Positions 48,317 through 62,000 of a stretch of 64,000 bases of DNA are shown piece after piece. Source of the DNA: Mercurialis annua (Eukaryota; Streptophyta; Magnoliopsida; Malpighiales; Euphorbiaceae); NCBI RefSeq assembly GCF_937616625.2, contig NC_065570.1, positions 3,668,001 through 3,732,000 of the forward strand. Reading direction: 5' to 3'. The number at the start of each line of letters is the position of its first letter. The stretch's first letter is position 1. A program made the translations under genes and the position numbers. The notes under the pieces were generated by a model that saw only the letters and a program-made list of their open reading frames with translations, searched no databases and was not told the origin of the DNA.

Positions 48317-49540
48317 AGATGCTAACAAAGCCTGCTGCAGAGTGCAGCCTCACTGTATAGATACCAAAATTTTGTCTTTTTTTATTTTAATTTAATATTT
48401 ATTTCGGGGTTACGGAGTTGAACGTGTAGATATATCAATCTACACTTCCAAGAGGGATCGGATCGAGCACAAATCGAGTTTTCTCTTTGTTTATTTTTTT
48501 GTTTTTTCTGCTGTAGCATTCTTGCTCTAGACTGTCAGATTAAATCATAGTGTTGGTAATTTCTTGTAGTGAGGACAATCGGTTGTGGGGCTTTATATTT
48601 GCTTAGTTTGTAAAAATGTAAATTTTGTCACACATGTTTTTTCTAAGATATTTACAATATTGGGCAGAAATTTGGTTTTGGTTCCCGTTATGATACAATT
48701 TGTGCTTTAAATTACAGTTTTTAAGCAGCCATAGTTTCTATTAGCTAATCAAAATTTTAATCATAGAATTGAAAAGGGTGGGGAAATGTAGACAGAGTAA
48801 TATAAGATTGATCAGGAAAATGAAAATAATGTGGCGAAATATTTATTCTATAAAATAGATAGTTGAGGAGTTCTATATTTTTTTTAAATAAAATTAAAAT
48901 ATAAAAACTGACAAATTTTGTGTAATATAATTAGAGAAAAATAACAAATATCATTTTGAAATAAAAGTGCGAACAAAAAGGTTCGCATTCTGCAATTTAT
49001 ATATCGTTTTAATCCCTGATCAAAGTAGCTTCGAAAGAGAAAAAAATTCGTAGATAAATTAAGTCCACTATGTAGAACTATAAATTATTTGTTTATTTAA
49101 TATGTGACACATAACGTGATTATTTATAATTATCAAATGATACAAATTATATTAATTAATTAATAATTCTTTTTACAAATGATTTGTGGTGCAATTGGTA
49201 CATGTGAGCAAACCAACAAAATTAGATGCAAATGATTATCATTATTTCTTGATAACTTTTAAGGTACATTATTTATATCTCCACAATATTAGCATCAAAT
49301 AATTACATTTTGTTCTTTGTTCCCTCCTTTAATTATTACTTGCATTTTGATAAGACGCCTTACCTAACTTCTTTGACAAATAGTCCCATAAATTAACACT
49401 CTAGAGAGCTACATGACATGTCACAGTTCAAATCTGTTACATTTTCTATTTAATATTTTTAATGGAAATAAGTTAATTAGTCTCCATCCAAACACATAGG
49501 ACCTTTACCTAGTAAAACATATAGTAATTCGGCGACCAAA
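48317..49540. other. RING1 3' UTR and intergenic DNA
   Basis: The first ~350 bp is likely 3' UTR. The rest is AT-rich with no recognised gene or element. Confidence 0.5.
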
Positions 49541-50423
49541 AAAAAAGATGGGCTTTTTACACAAACAACCTAATTTGCCAATTTCTTATCTTTTATACGG
49601 GTCCTAGTTTGCCTTTTCTAAACTACCATGTGCGGCCTATTTTATTACTTTTATACGGACTTTATATATTAAACCCTAACAGCATACAAATCATAATTTC
49701 ATTTATTTTCTCTCTCCTCATCATTCAATTTTCTCTTGCTCTCAGTTCATCTTCCTCTTTTTTTTACCGTTCGCCGTCTTCTGCTGAGCCGTCCTCTGTT
49801 CCTCCGCTCCTCCGTCATCGTTCTCTTCATCGCCTCCGTTGTCATCTTTGTTAACGCCATCATCTCCTCTGCTCATCGCTGTCATCTATTTGATTTCAGA
49901 TCTATAATTTATTCATTGTTCTTCTTCTTCTTCTTTTTTATTTTCAGATCTACAATTTTTACTGTTATTTCACCATTAAACATGTATAGAGATTATATTT
50001 TAAGAATATAATGCTAATTTCATGTTATGTAATATAAATTTATGGTTATATGGAATAAATTTTTATTATTTCTGCATTTTTTGTGTTTGGTTGTATTTCT
50101 GTGTTTTTTTATTCTGCAGTTCGATTTATTGATGATGGTTGATTGCTGAAATATTATAATATTACAGTGTTGTTGATTTTATGTTGATTTTGTGTTGATA
50201 ATCAGTTGGTATTTCCTTAATTTTAACATTGAAAAAATTTATTCTAAAAAAAACATTAGCAAATTAGATAATTTTGTGCGTGAAATAAACTAAAAAACAA
50301 AATTTAAATGATATTAGATAAGGATATGTTAGCATTATCATGTTGACATGTTGTTGATTTCTTGTTGATATTTTATAGATTGTCACAATTTTTCAAAAAA
50401 TTATGTTTTCTTTTATTCCTTAT

Positions 50424-50945
50424 GTTGATTCGTTGTTGATTTATTGTTGACATTATGTTGATATGTATTTCAACTTTTTTTGATTTTCAATTTTATGTTG
50501 ACATGTTGTTGATATACTGTTGATAACATGTTGATTTTTCAATTATTGAAAGAAAAATAAAGTTAGTCTTAAATTGATGTATTAATGAACTATTGATATG
50601 TTTTTGATAATATGTTGATTGTTTTTGACTTAAATCAATCAATGTTCTCATTTTACAAACATCTTGACTAAATTAGCATTAATTGTTGATTCGTTGTTGA
50701 TTAATTGTTGACATTATGTTGATAAGTATTTCTACTTTTTTAGATTTTCAATTTTATGTTGACATGTTGTTGATATACTGTTGATAACATGTTGATTTTT
50801 CAATCATTAAAAGAAAAGTAAAGTTAGTCTTAAATTGCTGTATTGAGACATGTTGACATATTTTTGATAATATGTTGATTGTTTATTGCTTAAATCAATC
50901 GATGTTCTCATTTTACAAACATCTTGACTAAATTAGCATTAATTG
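50424..50945. repeat. 261-bp tandem duplication inside the Mutator-like element
   Basis: Two head-to-tail units, starting at 50424 and 50685, match over their whole length with scattered substitutions. Both are dense in GTTGAT/GTTGACAT words. Confidence 0.9.
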
Positions 50946-51754
50946 TTGATATCATGTTGACATTATGTTGATATTTGTAAATATGATAGTAGTAATTCTA
51001 CTATAGAACAACAAAGGTACAAAATGTTTAAAATAAATGAATCTAATAAAGATATTAGCATAGTAAGTAATCAAAACAATATGAAAAAACAACAACAATA
51101 ATTCAAATGAAAAAAAAATAAAATTCTTCTTACATATAAAAATAAAAGTATATTAAATATACACTAACACAACAGTTCACAAATTAAAGAAATCTATTTC
51201 AAAATATTTTTTTTCCTCAATTCTCTTTGCAGCTGCATAGTTTCTTCAAAATCACTTGTATAACTGTTTTGCGTTCCACCTCTCATACCTAACTAAATTT
51301 TGACAAAGACGGTTATGATACAGTTTTATTTCATCTAACGAAAGTTTATTTCACAGAAAATATTATCTTATTTGTCAATGTTAAAAGAAAAAGAATCAGT
51401 AGATATCAACATAATATCAACATAAAGTCAACATAAAATCAACAACACTGTAAAATTACAATAATTCCGCAATCAATCATCATCAACAAATCATTCTGCA
51501 GAATAAAAAAACGCAGAAATACAACAAAACACAAAAAAATGCAGAAATAACAGAATTTTATTATATAAAATCACAAAATTATTCTATATAACATGAAATA
51601 AGTATTAGATTCTTTAAAGATACTCTTTATACATGTTTAATGGTGAATCAACAGTAAAAGATAAACAAATACAGATCTGAAAATAAAAAAAAAGAACAAA
51701 AAATTTCAGATCTAAAATTAAAAAGATAAAAGAAAGATGACGCGGCGAGACAAA

Positions 51755-51862
51755 GGCGGAACGATGGAGGCGAAACGGCGAAGGCAGAACGGCGGAACGG
51801 AGGAGGCGGAACGGCGAAGGCGGAACGGCAGAACGGAGGAGGCGGAACGGCGGAAGCGAAGG
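51755..51862. repeat. GGCGGAACGG minisatellite in the right arm
   Basis: About ten irregular units of GGCGGAACGG / GGCGAAGGC type. It makes repetitive Arg/Glu or Pro/Ser frames that are not genes. Confidence 0.9.
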
Positions 51863-52079
51863 AGCAGAAATCGTGAATTTTTTTTTTCACAGCTCAAAAG
51901 AAATCGTGTAGAAGAAGAATGATGGAGAGAAATAAAAAAATCGTATAAAAAAAATAAATTTGAAGTACAGGTTATCAAAGTAAGAAAATGAGGTAGGTAA
52001 AGTAAAGATTTAACTTGTCCTGTATAAAAGTAAATGGGCTGCCAAAATCAGTATTTTATATAAAAAGCCCAAAAAAGAT

Positions 52080-53269
52080 ATAGAAATTCCGGATCCATTA
52101 TTAATTTTAAAAATAACATAGATATATAATACAACAAAATAATTTTAGTACTATACTTAATCGACCCACTTGAATTAATTTCTAACCACGTTACTCTCCC
52201 CCGATTAAATTGAGTAAACGTTCAATTAATTTATATAAGATCGGTTAAGTTCAATAAAAATTTATAATTAATGCGATTATTTTGATCAATTTGATTGATT
52301 AATAAAAATATTTAATACGGTTATGGTTATAATTTTTGAAATTCAATTAACAAAACTATTAAAAAGTTAGTTTTGTCGATTCAACCAAATTAACTAATTT
52401 GGTAGTACGGTTTTATATTCAAAATTTTAAATTAAGACTTAAATGTATAAAAATCACCAATTTTTGCGTGTTTGCAAATTTAACATAAATTTTTAATTTT
52501 GGCATAACATGAACTTTTCATTTTTTACAATTAAAACCATATTTGTGTTTCCTTTGAAAAAACGGTGCCGGTGTATTAATTGTAAAAATTGAAAAATTTG
52601 TGTACCCTTTTGTCAATATTAAAAATTTATGTTATATGCAAAACACGCGAAAGTTGGTGATTTTTATGCATTTAATTAAATTAATTCAGTTAATTCAATT
52701 TAATAATAGATTTCATCAGTTTATTTTTAATTGAATCAATTAATCCAAACTTTAACTAAATCAATTGATTTTTACCAAACCGTAAGGTTTGATCACCTAC
52801 TCCAAAAGCCTATCTCTTCTTACAGCTTATCCATTTCCACATCACAAGAGAACCCATTTCCAATTATGAAATTAAATTTACTCATTGCTTAATTTGCCGT
52901 CACCAACTTTGGTTTAATTCTACTAATTAAAAATTAAGCAACTTGGACCAGCACTACTAAAAGATAAGATGAGACCAAAGATAAATATCAAGTATACTAA
53001 AGTTATAAAACATATAATTTATTTATTTAATAACAAAAAGTCGTTTCATCACGACCGTCCAAGGGCAGATCTCACACTTACAAATACCATAACATCAACG
53101 GTGGATGATACATCCCACACGTTGGCATTTTCACTAACAAAAAGTAGCATAAAAATACTTAGTCAGCTTCCTAGCCATAATAGCACCAACAAAACGACGA
53201 GGACAAACTGCAAACAGAAAACAAAACGACAACTATTTACACGGGTGGGACCTCTAATTCCCTGCCACA
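52080..53269. other. AT-rich intergenic with one MITE and the DRM 3' region
   Basis: Contains the MITE at 52439-52675 and degenerate AATTCGGTTA-type repeats (52200-52790). 53,000-53,269 is probably 3' UTR of the DRM-like gene. The frame at 52969-53334 is antisense to that gene's last exon and is not credible. Confidence 0.5.
52439..52675. mobile_element. Long-TIR MITE
   Basis: 237 bp with inverted ends of about 60 bp: TTAAATGTATAAAAATCACC and a GCGTGTTTGCA phrase at the left, and their reverse complement at the right. Non-coding. Confidence 0.8.
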
Positions 53270-54379
53270 TCAGCGATGCTTGCTCCTTGTTTCTCCACTG
53301 TACAGCCTGCAATTATTACAAATCAACCCATTAATTCACAGTTAAGAACTTGAGATCAAAATAAATAACAAATAATTCATTTAACTCCTTTAACTTGGGA
53401 GGAAAGATTAAAAAGGTCCAAATTGATAGTTTTGAGCAAATAAATCCAATATTTATAAAAAACTTGAAAATCTTAATGCCATAATGCCTTTCAAATCCTC
53501 CTAGCCATTATCCTACTGCAATAATTCTTGCTAAGAAGAACGCCCTATCCAACAAACATAATATTTAATTTTAAATAAATAAAGATAAAATTATCCAACT
53601 TTATTAAGAGTTGTGTTAATCTGTCTTTTTTGTGCCAAATTAAAGTGTTAAAATGAACTTTTGTTGAATAAATACTAAAGAAAGTAAATCTAAGCCATAT
53701 GATGAAAAATGTAAACAGATCTAACGGTGATGGGTCGACTAAAGTATAAATCAAACTTAGCATAGTATATACAATTACCATATACTTGCATGCATGCAAA
53801 AAGATGGAGATTTACTCCCACGCGCCACTATACAACCTGAAAAAATTATCACCTTCTGTTTGCTTACCAAGAAAATAAAATCTTACACTGTTTTCCTTAT
53901 ATTTTCTTAGATCAACAAATAATATAACTATATATATATCAATAAAAAACTATAGTTTATGATTAATAAATTTATGTACCAGTCATAAACAGTGGGAGAA
54001 TTAGGGTGCGATGGCTTGTCAAACATGTGAGCGCCGAGACTCTTGGTGGCTATGTTGCTACCGGGGTGGAAAACACTCCTCCATACGTTATCTTTGCGAG
54101 CAGACACCGGAGTTGTAGGTGTCACCGGAGTAGAAGGTGTACCTGGACTCGCCGGCATCGACAACGACCTCTGATACTTGCTCGACTCTCCTTCAGCATC
54201 TGAACATGCAAAAGCAAAATTATCAACTTCAAAATAAAATATTTTGTGCATATATGTAAGTCTATATGTATGTGTTTATATATACCGACGGTGAGGCTGG
54301 TGATCTTTCTGAGCTTGCCAAGGCCGCGGTCCGGCTGAGGACCGGCGACGACATCATCCCACATCTTGTCTAGCAACAT
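53270..54379 (-). CDS. DRM1: Dormancy-associated / auxin-repressed protein (DRM1/ARP family)
   Basis: Small, intrinsically disordered plant protein whose transcript rises in dormant buds and falls with auxin; molecular role unknown. Three exons on the minus strand: 54286-54379, 53980-54199 and 53270-53306, joining to 116 residues. Family landmarks: [20 protein letters not shown] at the N terminus, [12 protein letters not shown] and [13 protein letters not shown] in the middle, then [29 protein letters not shown] and a basic C-terminal end. The last exon is tiny (12 codons including stop) but restores the conserved [11 protein letters not shown] ending. Arabidopsis has two co-orthologues (DRM1, DRM2), so the symbol is only nominal. 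A CACGTG box lies ~295 bp upstream. Confidence 0.95.
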
Positions 54380-54673
54380 TTTTTCTTTGCTTGATCGGTG
54401 GAGTTGTGAAAGGTGGTGGAAATATATAGATAGATTAGGTCTATTTATGGATGGGAAATGTAAATCCAGACCGGTTTTGTCTATTTCCAGGAGCGATAAT
54501 TAAGTGTTTGTGAGAGTGAGACAGGGTAGTGGTGTGGAATAAGGGAAAAATTGTGAGTGGAAATGATGAAAAAATGGATAAGGATGAGGACCGAGTAAAA
54601 CATGGGCCCCCGGAAATAATATCTCTTCTAATTGCTGATGAATTGATGGGACAAGTTTTGGTGGTTTGCTTGA

Positions 54674-54679
54674 CACGTG
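54674..54679. promoter_or_regulatory. G-box (CACGTG) upstream of the DRM-like gene
   Basis: Palindromic CACGTG within GACACGTGG, about 295 bp upstream of the start codon; such ABRE/G-box cores bind bZIP and bHLH factors. Functional relevance is inferred. Confidence 0.35.
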
Positions 54680-57600
54680 GAAGGTCTTTGTCCTATTCTG
54701 GAGACAATTTTGGGGTCTACAATATGGAAAATTATCAAGGTTTAATGGTGAGAGACGTGGGTTCTTGTGATTGGAGGATGATTATGGGACGTCTGATTGT
54801 TTCAGTAAAATAATAGATTTGTTTTTCAGCAGCCACTAAATTAGTGAATTATTTAAACATTTTCTTCCACTAAATCTAGTTAGTCAATACTGAAATCAAA
54901 TATTTTTAGCTAGGTTCAATTTTCATTTGAACAGTATAAAAGTGAAAGAATGTTAAGTTCCTAAAATGGTTCCACGTAAAGATGAAAGTGGTGTTGCAGA
55001 AATGGTTTTTCATGTACCCTTCATCTATAATATTGACAATGAAAAAAGACATTGCTGTTATGCAGCCATATGTTGTGCCCATGAAAAATGATGGATAGAG
55101 CAAGGGAAACTACAGGAAGAGTGTCTTAGTTATGGGCTCGACTTAAATAGTCATGGAGGGATTTGGAAGAACTCTCGTAAATAAGTCGAGCCAAACTCAG
55201 ATTAAACAAAATCAAAACTTGAATTCAAATGTGTTATATAAATACCTTCAAATTTTTGAGTTTGAGTTCGAACTCAACCAATATTTGAACTATTCAAACT
55301 CGACTTGTGTTCAATAAAAAATAAAACCGATTCATAAGAGCTCATTAATGCCCGCAAGCCTCTTTAATTGATTATTGAGTTTAGGGTGAGCATTCAGGCA
55401 AACTAGTCAATTGACCGAATGCTCAAAATCAAAATGACCAAACATTAAATATCAACCGAAATTGAGCAAACAAAAAAAATTCAAAACCAATATGAACCAA
55501 ACAAGTCGATAAAAATACAAGAAATAATCAAAAAACATATTCGATTTATTCAATCAATTTAGATAGTCCAAATCTCAAACCAAACCAAAAACTATAAATT
55601 GAATTTCGAAATCATAAAACCGAACCGTTTGGATCTAAATTTATCACCGAACCGATCGAAAGTCATCAATTCAATCAGATATTTTGCTCCTCCCTACTTG
55701 AGTTTGGCTCAAGATAAAACTTGAGTAGTTCAAGACTACTAGAATTTTTTTGAGCCAATCTCAAAATTGTTTTTAATCAATCTCAAATAGTTCGCAAATA
55801 GTCCAACTTGTTTATTAGCCTAAGTGCATTGTAGATGATTATTAGTTCTATATTTCATTTTGCAGGAAAAAAGAAACAAAAGAGTAGGACATAGAACTAC
55901 TGTTCAAGAATGCAATTAAAAGAAATTAACTTAATTTTTCAAAAATAATATTATGACCATTTAAAAATAATATTAGAACCATTTAAAAATAATAGTTATC
56001 TAATTTGTTAGAAGATTAATATATTTAAAGTATAACATTTAATTAATAAAAATTAAACAGGTTTTCATTTTTTTTAATTAAAGATAAGAAATGAGCTGCA
56101 ACCGACTAGATATTTAAGCCTTTGACAACAAAAAGAACCAGTTATTTAAGAAATTTAGGAGAAAAGTGGACAAAAGTTTCGACTGAAAAAAGTAGTAGAA
56201 TAGCAGCAACCAACTACACACTGGTAATCAAAGAGTGAAACCATTAATCAGTATCTTTTTCAGTGCAAATATAATAAATAACTAACAATAATAAACCATT
56301 CTGTACTGCCTAAACAAATTCTATAAATCTTCAAAATTCCTAATGATGATTAACATATAGAGACAAGTAGACAACTGAGAACTTATGTTTCTAGGACAAA
56401 AATTACTTACCACCAAAAAAGAGCGAAAACTAGGGATCTTTTCCATGCTTTTCCTTTTATTCAACATAATAAATAAGATCCTACAATTAAATAAAAGCAA
56501 GCACATTCCAATTACGCATGAATTTCAAAGAAAAACAACAATCCTTTAATTGGAGAACCGACATATAACAAACAGAAAAGAACAAATGCTGCCTTAAATT
56601 CATGATCCATGCAAACCTTTCTAGATTTGATATACGAAGGTAGTTCTTCCAACCAAGTTAGCAGCAAAATAAGATTTCTACGTATGTTACTGCTGCAACA
56701 AATTCGCATGAATCACTCTTTACTACAACCAAAGTCCCCCCCTGCAGAGTATTAGCAAAAGCAAGACCAAAAATTGGAGTTTAGGCACACGAGCAGATTT
56801 ATCTGCTAGTAATCCAAACAAGAATTCCCTCATCTCGATCTCCAGTGCAAGCTCCAGCTGCAATGTGTCAATCCTAGAAGATGAACCATAGACCTGAAGA
56901 AACTTCCAGGCACACAAGCCAAGTGCTAAAGTACATAATTCCCCAACACAAACTGCCAAATCACACTAAATGTAGTTTTTTTTTTTATATAAACTAAAGT
57001 TTATCAGCAAGTCGTTCGGCTTACAAAGTGAAGAATTTGGTGATAAAAGGCACCAATGCAGCTCAAGTTGTTATAATAATCAAGACTCAATGGTACTCCT
57101 TATGCTGTTTTCCTTTGTCATATCAACTGAAGCACTACCACCCAAAAGTTAAATATGTAACTACACTAAGTTTGTCAGAATAGGACATAGCAAATTAATC
57201 AAGTGCTAAACAATTTTCACTCCAATTGACATTAGAAAAAGATTTCATATCAAATAACAATCTCAAAGATCCATCTGGTAATGAAGCACTTCTTCGATAG
57301 AATGGCCCTAGTCAGCGTGATTATTACCTATAAGTTACTAATTTAATGTAACTCTTAGTTCCTTAACATACCATTGTCTCGTGATCAATACCTCTTCTTA
57401 TCCTGCATTTACTTTAATGTCTTGGGTCCCTTCATTTGCTATTTTTTTTCACTTCATGACAAATAACAAACGCAACAGGGGGTGCAAGTGTAATCTTAAC
57501 ACAAAGTTGTATCATCTTATAATCCTTTAATTGTATGAGTACAAATCAGATTATGGGAAGGCTGTTACCAGCATCAGAAAGTTTGGGTTGAGGAAGAACA

Positions 57601-59050
57601 CTCGAATACAATACAGATTAAAAACGAGAATGAAACATGACCAGATTCTAACCTCTATCTCAGCCGTCAAGGGGATAATAATAATTCACAATACTATGAA
57701 TGCTTGTTGCTATTTTTTCTGTTTCCAACCATTCTTCTTTGCATCATATTTTATGTTTCTTCTCTCCGGCAGTGAGTTTTTTTACCCACGAACCCTCTAG
57801 TGACCCCCTCAAGAACCAATGACATTTTGCTGTCAGACTGTATTGAACCCCCTCTCCCTCTGTTATGACTGCCCCCACACCATCCCTCCCCCCCGGGATA
57901 TCACAGGTTTAAGGATGCAGAAAGAAGGTAAAATGGGATCACCATGTTTGAATCCAGAATTAACCAGGAACACTTAAATGAGGTTCAACACCTCACCTTC
58001 ATCGTAACCATTCTCAAAGAAACCTTTCTAACACTTGAATGGATGAGATGTGATGGGTTGATGATTCATATTACTGATGGGGCCAACTTATGAAGCTGAA
58101 TCCTTATCTCTAGTGGTTTCAAATCCTGAACTTTCATGGTTGAAAACCTGGTCAATCTTGATGGAAAGAATTCTGAACTGTATTTTCTCAAAATTAAGTC
58201 ATATGCAAAAGAAAAGTAGTACCTTGCTTCATAAATATCTCCTCATGTCCTCATGTCCAACTGCGTCATATACATGCAATATGCACCAACTCTCCATCAA
58301 CCCCTCGTATCTGAAAACCACAAAAATTATGAAAAACCAGAATTTGTGGAAACAAAAGAGACCATAACAAAAAAAAGACTAGATGAGAACAGCTGTTCTA
58401 AAGCCTTCAAGTCAACTATGATCATGGATTTCAATTATCAAACAATAAAACCGAAAAGGAAAATACTAAAAGGAAAATTCCATACTGTTGTCTTCAAGGA
58501 GTAAGTTTGTAAGTATTTGAAACACATAAGCATAGAGGCATTCCAGGCCCACATGAGAAAACAACATAGTCAAACCCTTTGAAAAGAACTGCTGAACAAC
58601 ACGCACTTGAATTTGGATCCCTTGTGTTTTTTCTCTCAAATATATATATAAAAAAAAAACAATGCACCAAGCAGGCCTGAGAGAGGCTAAGAAAAAACAA
58701 ATTCAGAACTAGACTAAACTTATAAATGCACGTTACTGCAACATCAAGGCTTATAATTAGTAATTCTGTTGAGTTAAGCATCTATACTTCTAAGACAATG
58801 CTATAAAACTAAATGCAGATCTAAACTTCATGACTTATTCCAAAAGGACCAGACATGAAGAGGGGAACACGGCCATCCACTAAAATATTATTACGTCGAA
58901 ATTCATGACCTGACATTCCACCAGAGTCTCAATTCTAACAATGTAAAATGAGCCTCAGACATACTGTTGCGTCTAAAGACTCCAAACACAAGAATGCATA
59001 GGAGAACTGTACAATACACTAAGAAAGGGAACATGTCTTCGCCTGGCGTG
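54680..59050. other. 4.4-kb region without a recognised gene
   Basis: 55130-55375 is the GAGTTCGAACTC-type degenerate repeat, and 55395-55690 is an ACCGAA-rich degenerate repeat. 56,150-59,000 is less repetitive and moderately complex on both strands, but no frame over ~95 codons or familiar motif is present. 58,700-59,050 may be the FES1-like 3' UTR. Confidence 0.45.
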
Positions 59051-62000
59051 TCAAGATTTTCCATACTTTACACAATATGCCTGCAAATGAAAGAGGCAGT
59101 TTATCAAAGGCCAAGCATAAACTACTTTCAGAATCAGATTATCTCTAGACTAGGATCCTCACCTCAACAAGCTTTGCAATTTTAGGTTGGGAGAAAAAAA
59201 GGTATTGCTTAGACAATTCCACTGTGCTTGGAATTTGATGGGGTGGCAAGGTGCTCAGAATCTTGTCAACTGCTTTTTTAACTATTGTGTTATGTGCATC
59301 CTTGCTGAGATGACCCTCACGCCAGGTTGGTTTTAATAATTCTTTAACAAAATCAATGGTAGCTACACGAAAATGTTTCAAAGCTCTTGATTCTCCATCT
59401 ATCTTTTGGTCGACTTCCATATCATTAATTTGCCTACCCCTATCTACCTTGACATCTTTTTTGCGTTTTGGCCCATCATTTTGGTTCCTAGAATCACAAT
59501 CAGCATCAATTTTGCTAGTACTTGGAATGTCCCTGAAATGACTAGTGCTAGAAGCATTTTCTTCCTTGGGCATGGTCCTCTTTTTCCCATCTACAACACA
59601 AGATCCTCCTGTCACTGCTCCAGTAACAATTATATCTTTTCTGAGTGTACAGTGATTATTGTCCTCCACATTTTCTTGGAATTCACTATGAATGGACTCT
59701 TTATGTTTGTCGTTGTTGCATTCTGGGTTGAGGACCTGATTTACTAATGAGTTGCCATATGCGAGTTGCTTCGACGTATTGCGACTGGATGTCCCTTGGC
59801 TAACAAAAGAAAACTTGAACGGAAGTCTGTATCCAGTACTGGGTAAATCAATACTATCGTGAAGAGGGTCATACAGGCTTCCTGGAGATGATGCTGGTAT
59901 TGGAGTTATAAAAAAAGATGGTCGGAAAGGTATAGACGGTTCCCAGTGACTTGAAGAATTTTTTGCTTTATGTTCAGCACAGAACAATGGATCCCCAGAT
60001 ATACTGGTTACATGTAAATTTTCTCGCCCAGAACCCAAAAGCGGGGAAGCACTTTGCAGCAACGAAGATGGTCTAGAGTAGGCCCTATCATTGTCAAACA
60101 GTTTTTGACCAAAAGGACTTGAATTCAAAGAGGAACTACAAGCAAATGATGGTCCTATCCTTGAAGAGATGTGATGCGTACTAGAAATAGAATTATCCAG
60201 GATTGAAGCTTGCGTATAGTGACCTCTAATATACATTGAAGTATTCAAAGTATTTAAAAATGAAGAGGGATTACCACTGCGGTAATTGCCCGATGTTGCA
60301 GCTGAGCCACTAGAAGAAGATCTATGTTCAGGAAGTAAGCTGTTCTGAAATGAAGCAGAGCTACCATTACTAATTGGAAAAACATAGCTCCCATATTCAG
60401 CTCTTCCTATGTTCTCTGTAGCTAAATCCTTCAAAGAAAAAGAAAATCCCAGATCATCTTTGGATGAAGAAAATTGATGGGTGACAGGTTGGAGACATCT
60501 CTTAAGAGATAAAGATGCATGTTTGTCATCCAATGGCTGAAACCTTTGGGTGTCTCCATTCTGAGGTTCCAAGTTCTTTTCTGTAGAGAAATGAATGGAA
60601 GAAGCCTTTAGATTAAGGAAACCAGGCAGCTTTGGATTTTCCTCAGTGTTTCTCAAACCTGATAAAAGAGAACTTGTAAGAAGCACATTATTGATTTCAT
60701 ATAAACCAAAGTTCGCCAAACACAACAATGAATATTCTATACCTTCATTGAACTGGTATCCTTTCGAGATACTTGTGGCAGCTGTCTCTCCCTCAAGCTG
60801 TTCTTCAGCGTTATCCGCTTTATTGTTTACATGAAGAAACCTACATGAACTCCCTTTAATGCACCATCCTTTGGCAAAAAAATCACATATAACTGCTGGC
60901 CGTTTATTTGAATCCTTCAAGTCAGGGGAAGGAGAAAGACTTCGTGTCCTGGAAAACCTAATGGTTAGCATGATGTAGGAATTTGATGTCTCGGTTAAAG
61001 TAGACAAGTTTAAATAGAAAAGGAGATATTAGGCAGTGAAAGGTAACAGCTCTGGCGGTATGAAAGTAAGAATAAAGAAATTATTGAAACAGTATTGTGA
61101 AACCTTGACACAGATAGCTTTTTGTCATCTTCTGGTTGCATTTCCGTTGCCTCATCTTCTTCATTCATATCTAGAATACCATTGGCTTCCATATTTATGC
61201 CCACTTTCATAACTAAGGCATCAGATACCTCATTTTTCGTGATATTAATTGGACTGCTGGTCTCAGCAGCCATAACGTGACTATTAGAAATCGGAGATTT
61301 TCCATCACAATTGGGTTCGTTGTTTCTTTTAAAGTTGTTCATAAGCATAACTCGAGAATCATCATTCATCGAGTGATCTCCTGATCTCGCCTCAGGATAG
61401 TTTACAAATGATTCCTCCTGCATCATTATTGGTTCACATGAAGGACCAGAAACTTTGGAACTATCAACATGATTTTCTAGAAGAGAGCTAGATGGAAGCC
61501 TCAGCTCTGATTTCCCAAGAGTAGAATGTGAATTCAGTTGGATTTCCTCCCCCACAAACTCCATGTGTTGACTAACATCTACAGGGAAGAAGAACTGAAT
61601 CAAAACATGAAACAAATCTATCAGATTTCCTAGAAGGCAGGTTAGATAATACCCTAAAAATAGATCCTTAGGACACTCCATCGCTAAATTAAATATGAAA
61701 CTGATGACCAACCCAAATGAATCTTGAATCTTGATTAATATTGCTGAGCTTGCACAGTTGCATCTACTTAGTATTGTCGAGCCAAGCATACAAGGTAAAA
61801 AGCTACTTCATTTATAGCGGTAGGACTGAAACATATAGGAACTATGCCAAATCTAACCAAGTAATGATAGTACTAAGAATTTTCTACTTAGTACTAATAG
61901 GAAGTGAATGGATTAACAAGAAAACCAGTCTTAAGAGGCAAAATTTGTTAAGTAGAAGTCACTGTTGGTAAATGCAGTTTCTATTTGGATTATTATAACT

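Larger units (their letters stand above)
49550..52070. mobile_element. Non-autonomous Mutator-like element with very long inverted arms
   Basis: 2,521 bp beginning GGGCTTTTTACAC and ending TATAAAAAGCCC, flanked by an exact 9-bp duplication AAAAAAGAT (49541-49549 and 52071-52079). The arms are inverted copies over roughly 0.65 kb: left 49,980-50,215 and right 51,400-51,650 can be followed almost continuously in reverse complement. The outer parts also pair in stretches. The left arm has a CT-rich, CCGTC-type segment (49740-49870); the matching right-arm segment has expanded into a GGCGGAACGG minisatellite. The centre is GTTGAT-rich with a 261-bp tandem duplication. No transposase frame is visible; the open frames are low-complexity. 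Confidence 0.9.

Noticed and set aside
51648..51978. Pro/Ser/Ala-repeat open frames
   Set aside because: Translations of the GGCGGAACGG minisatellite in the Mutator-like element arm.
52969..53334. 121-residue open frame on the plus strand
   Set aside because: Antisense to the last DRM exon and its 3' UTR; composition is not protein-like.
54529..54813. 94-residue open frame upstream of the DRM-like gene
   Set aside because: No family resemblance, lies in the promoter region, and starts without a supporting context; probably chance.
59145..61007. Single 620-codon exon for the FES1-like gene ending in VEVRILV
   Set aside because: A GT donor after KIAKLVE and an AG acceptor at 59081 add a final AYCVKYGKS exon that better matches the expected C terminus, and the 5' end of that frame is intronic.
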